Assembly (NCBI GenBank): GCA_947570695.1
Contig: CANOVB010000007.1
Coordinates: 1 to 64,000 of the forward strand
Length of the DNA stretch: 64,000 nt
From: an uncultured Clostridium sp.
GTDB lineage: Bacteria > Bacillota > Clostridia > TANB77 > CAG-508
Direction of reading: 5' to 3'
Shown: piece after piece, positions 63,849-64,000 of the stretch
Layout of the letters: the number at the start of each line of letters is the position of its first letter
How positions within the stretch are numbered: the first letter of the stretch is position 1
Notes under the pieces: generated by a model
Databases searched by the model: none
Told to the model about the DNA's origin: nothing
Seen by the model: the letters and a program-made list of their open reading frames with translations, nothing else
Position numbers and translations under genes: made by a program

Positions 63849-64000
63849 ATGGAAGAATTAGATTTAAATGAAATTATACATTTAATATGGAGAAGAAAAG
63901 TTATAATTTTATTATTTATTATATTAGGAACAATATGTGGTTACATATATAATAATAATTTTACAACACCAATGTATATAGCATCTACAACTGTAATTTT
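63849..64000 (+). CDS. Wzz/YveK-type capsule chain-length regulator (start only)
   Basis: The first 50 residues: MEELDLNEIIHLIWRRKVII, a membrane helix with LLFIILGTICGYIY, then TPMYIASTTVI. This is the typical N-terminus of Wzz-domain proteins that set polysaccharide chain length together with a tyrosine kinase. AAAGAGG precedes ATG. It suggests a capsule or exopolysaccharide operon continuing to the right, relevant to the O-antigen-ligase-like and glycosyltransferase genes here. Confidence 0.85.
   Translation, partial: MEELDLNEIIHLIWRRKVIILLFIILGTICGYIYNNNFTTPMYIASTTVI

Noticed and set aside
1..64000. CRISPR array or insertion sequence
   Set aside because: No regularly spaced repeats and no transposase reading frame were seen; the repeats found are irregular and intergenic.

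Overview
The window is a very AT-rich stretch of a spore-forming Firmicute, most likely an uncultured Clostridia-class bacterium. Evidence is the complete spoIIIAA-AH operon, a dipicolinate synthase subunit, a Spo0A-type protein, PolC-type replicative polymerase, a T-box leader on ileS, the Firmicute order pyrH-frr-uppS-cdsA-rseP-polC, A/T-rich codon use and strong AGGAGG ribosome sites. Almost everything is on the minus strand.

Layout. 1-5.8 kb: ftsH (cut by the window edge), a DUF1189 membrane protein, alanine racemase, a FemABX-type transferase and cysS. 5.8-14.7 kb: a class A penicillin-binding protein with a long exported tail, dprA, folD, a sortase next to an SH3-domain surface protein that looks like its substrate, uppP and dpaA. 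14.7-27 kb: a TPR protein, polC, the rseP-cdsA-uppS-frr-pyrH cluster, a Nudix protein and greA. 27-35 kb: hypothetical genes, tRNA-Gln and spoIIIAA-AH. 35-41 kb: a YezG-like protein and the glycolytic genes gap, pgk, tpiA and gpmI. 41-48 kb: mtaB, mreB, a plus-strand lipid-linked glycosyltransferase, DUF421/DUF4363 proteins, a small membrane protein and a Spo0A-like regulator. 48-59 kb: ileS with its T-box, then a locus with two tiny peptide genes, a PqqD-like protein, a nucleotidyltransferase, an ABC exporter, a glycosyltransferase and an O-antigen-ligase-like protein. 59-64 kb: a GltD-like flavoprotein, MgtC family protein, flavodoxin-like protein, two uncertain HipA-like genes, tRNA-Leu and the start of a capsule chain-length gene.

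The most striking observation concerns the genetic code. Four conserved genes (dprA, polC, spoIIIAA, mtaB) are interrupted by single extra bases, five sites in all. At every site the ribosome meets an in-frame CGG codon, and skipping its C restores the frame, reading GGA or GGG (Gly) exactly where the protein family has a conserved glycine. In a manual scan of the annotated genes I found no other in-frame CGG: arginine is written AGA, CGT or CGA, while out-of-frame CGG is common and harmless. This fits CGG not being decoded as arginine here and instead causing a +1 frameshift (or being read as a four-base Gly codon).

A second unusual area is 51.5-52.6 kb. A unit made of a (CA)n tract, a small palindrome, a terminator and a short peptide gene occurs twice in tandem downstream of a PqqD-like gene. 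Both peptides carry a YxxPxLxxG leader motif like those bound by PqqD-type recognition domains. A structured intergenic repeat with compensatory stem changes (three copies) and a second, looser repeat family are also described.
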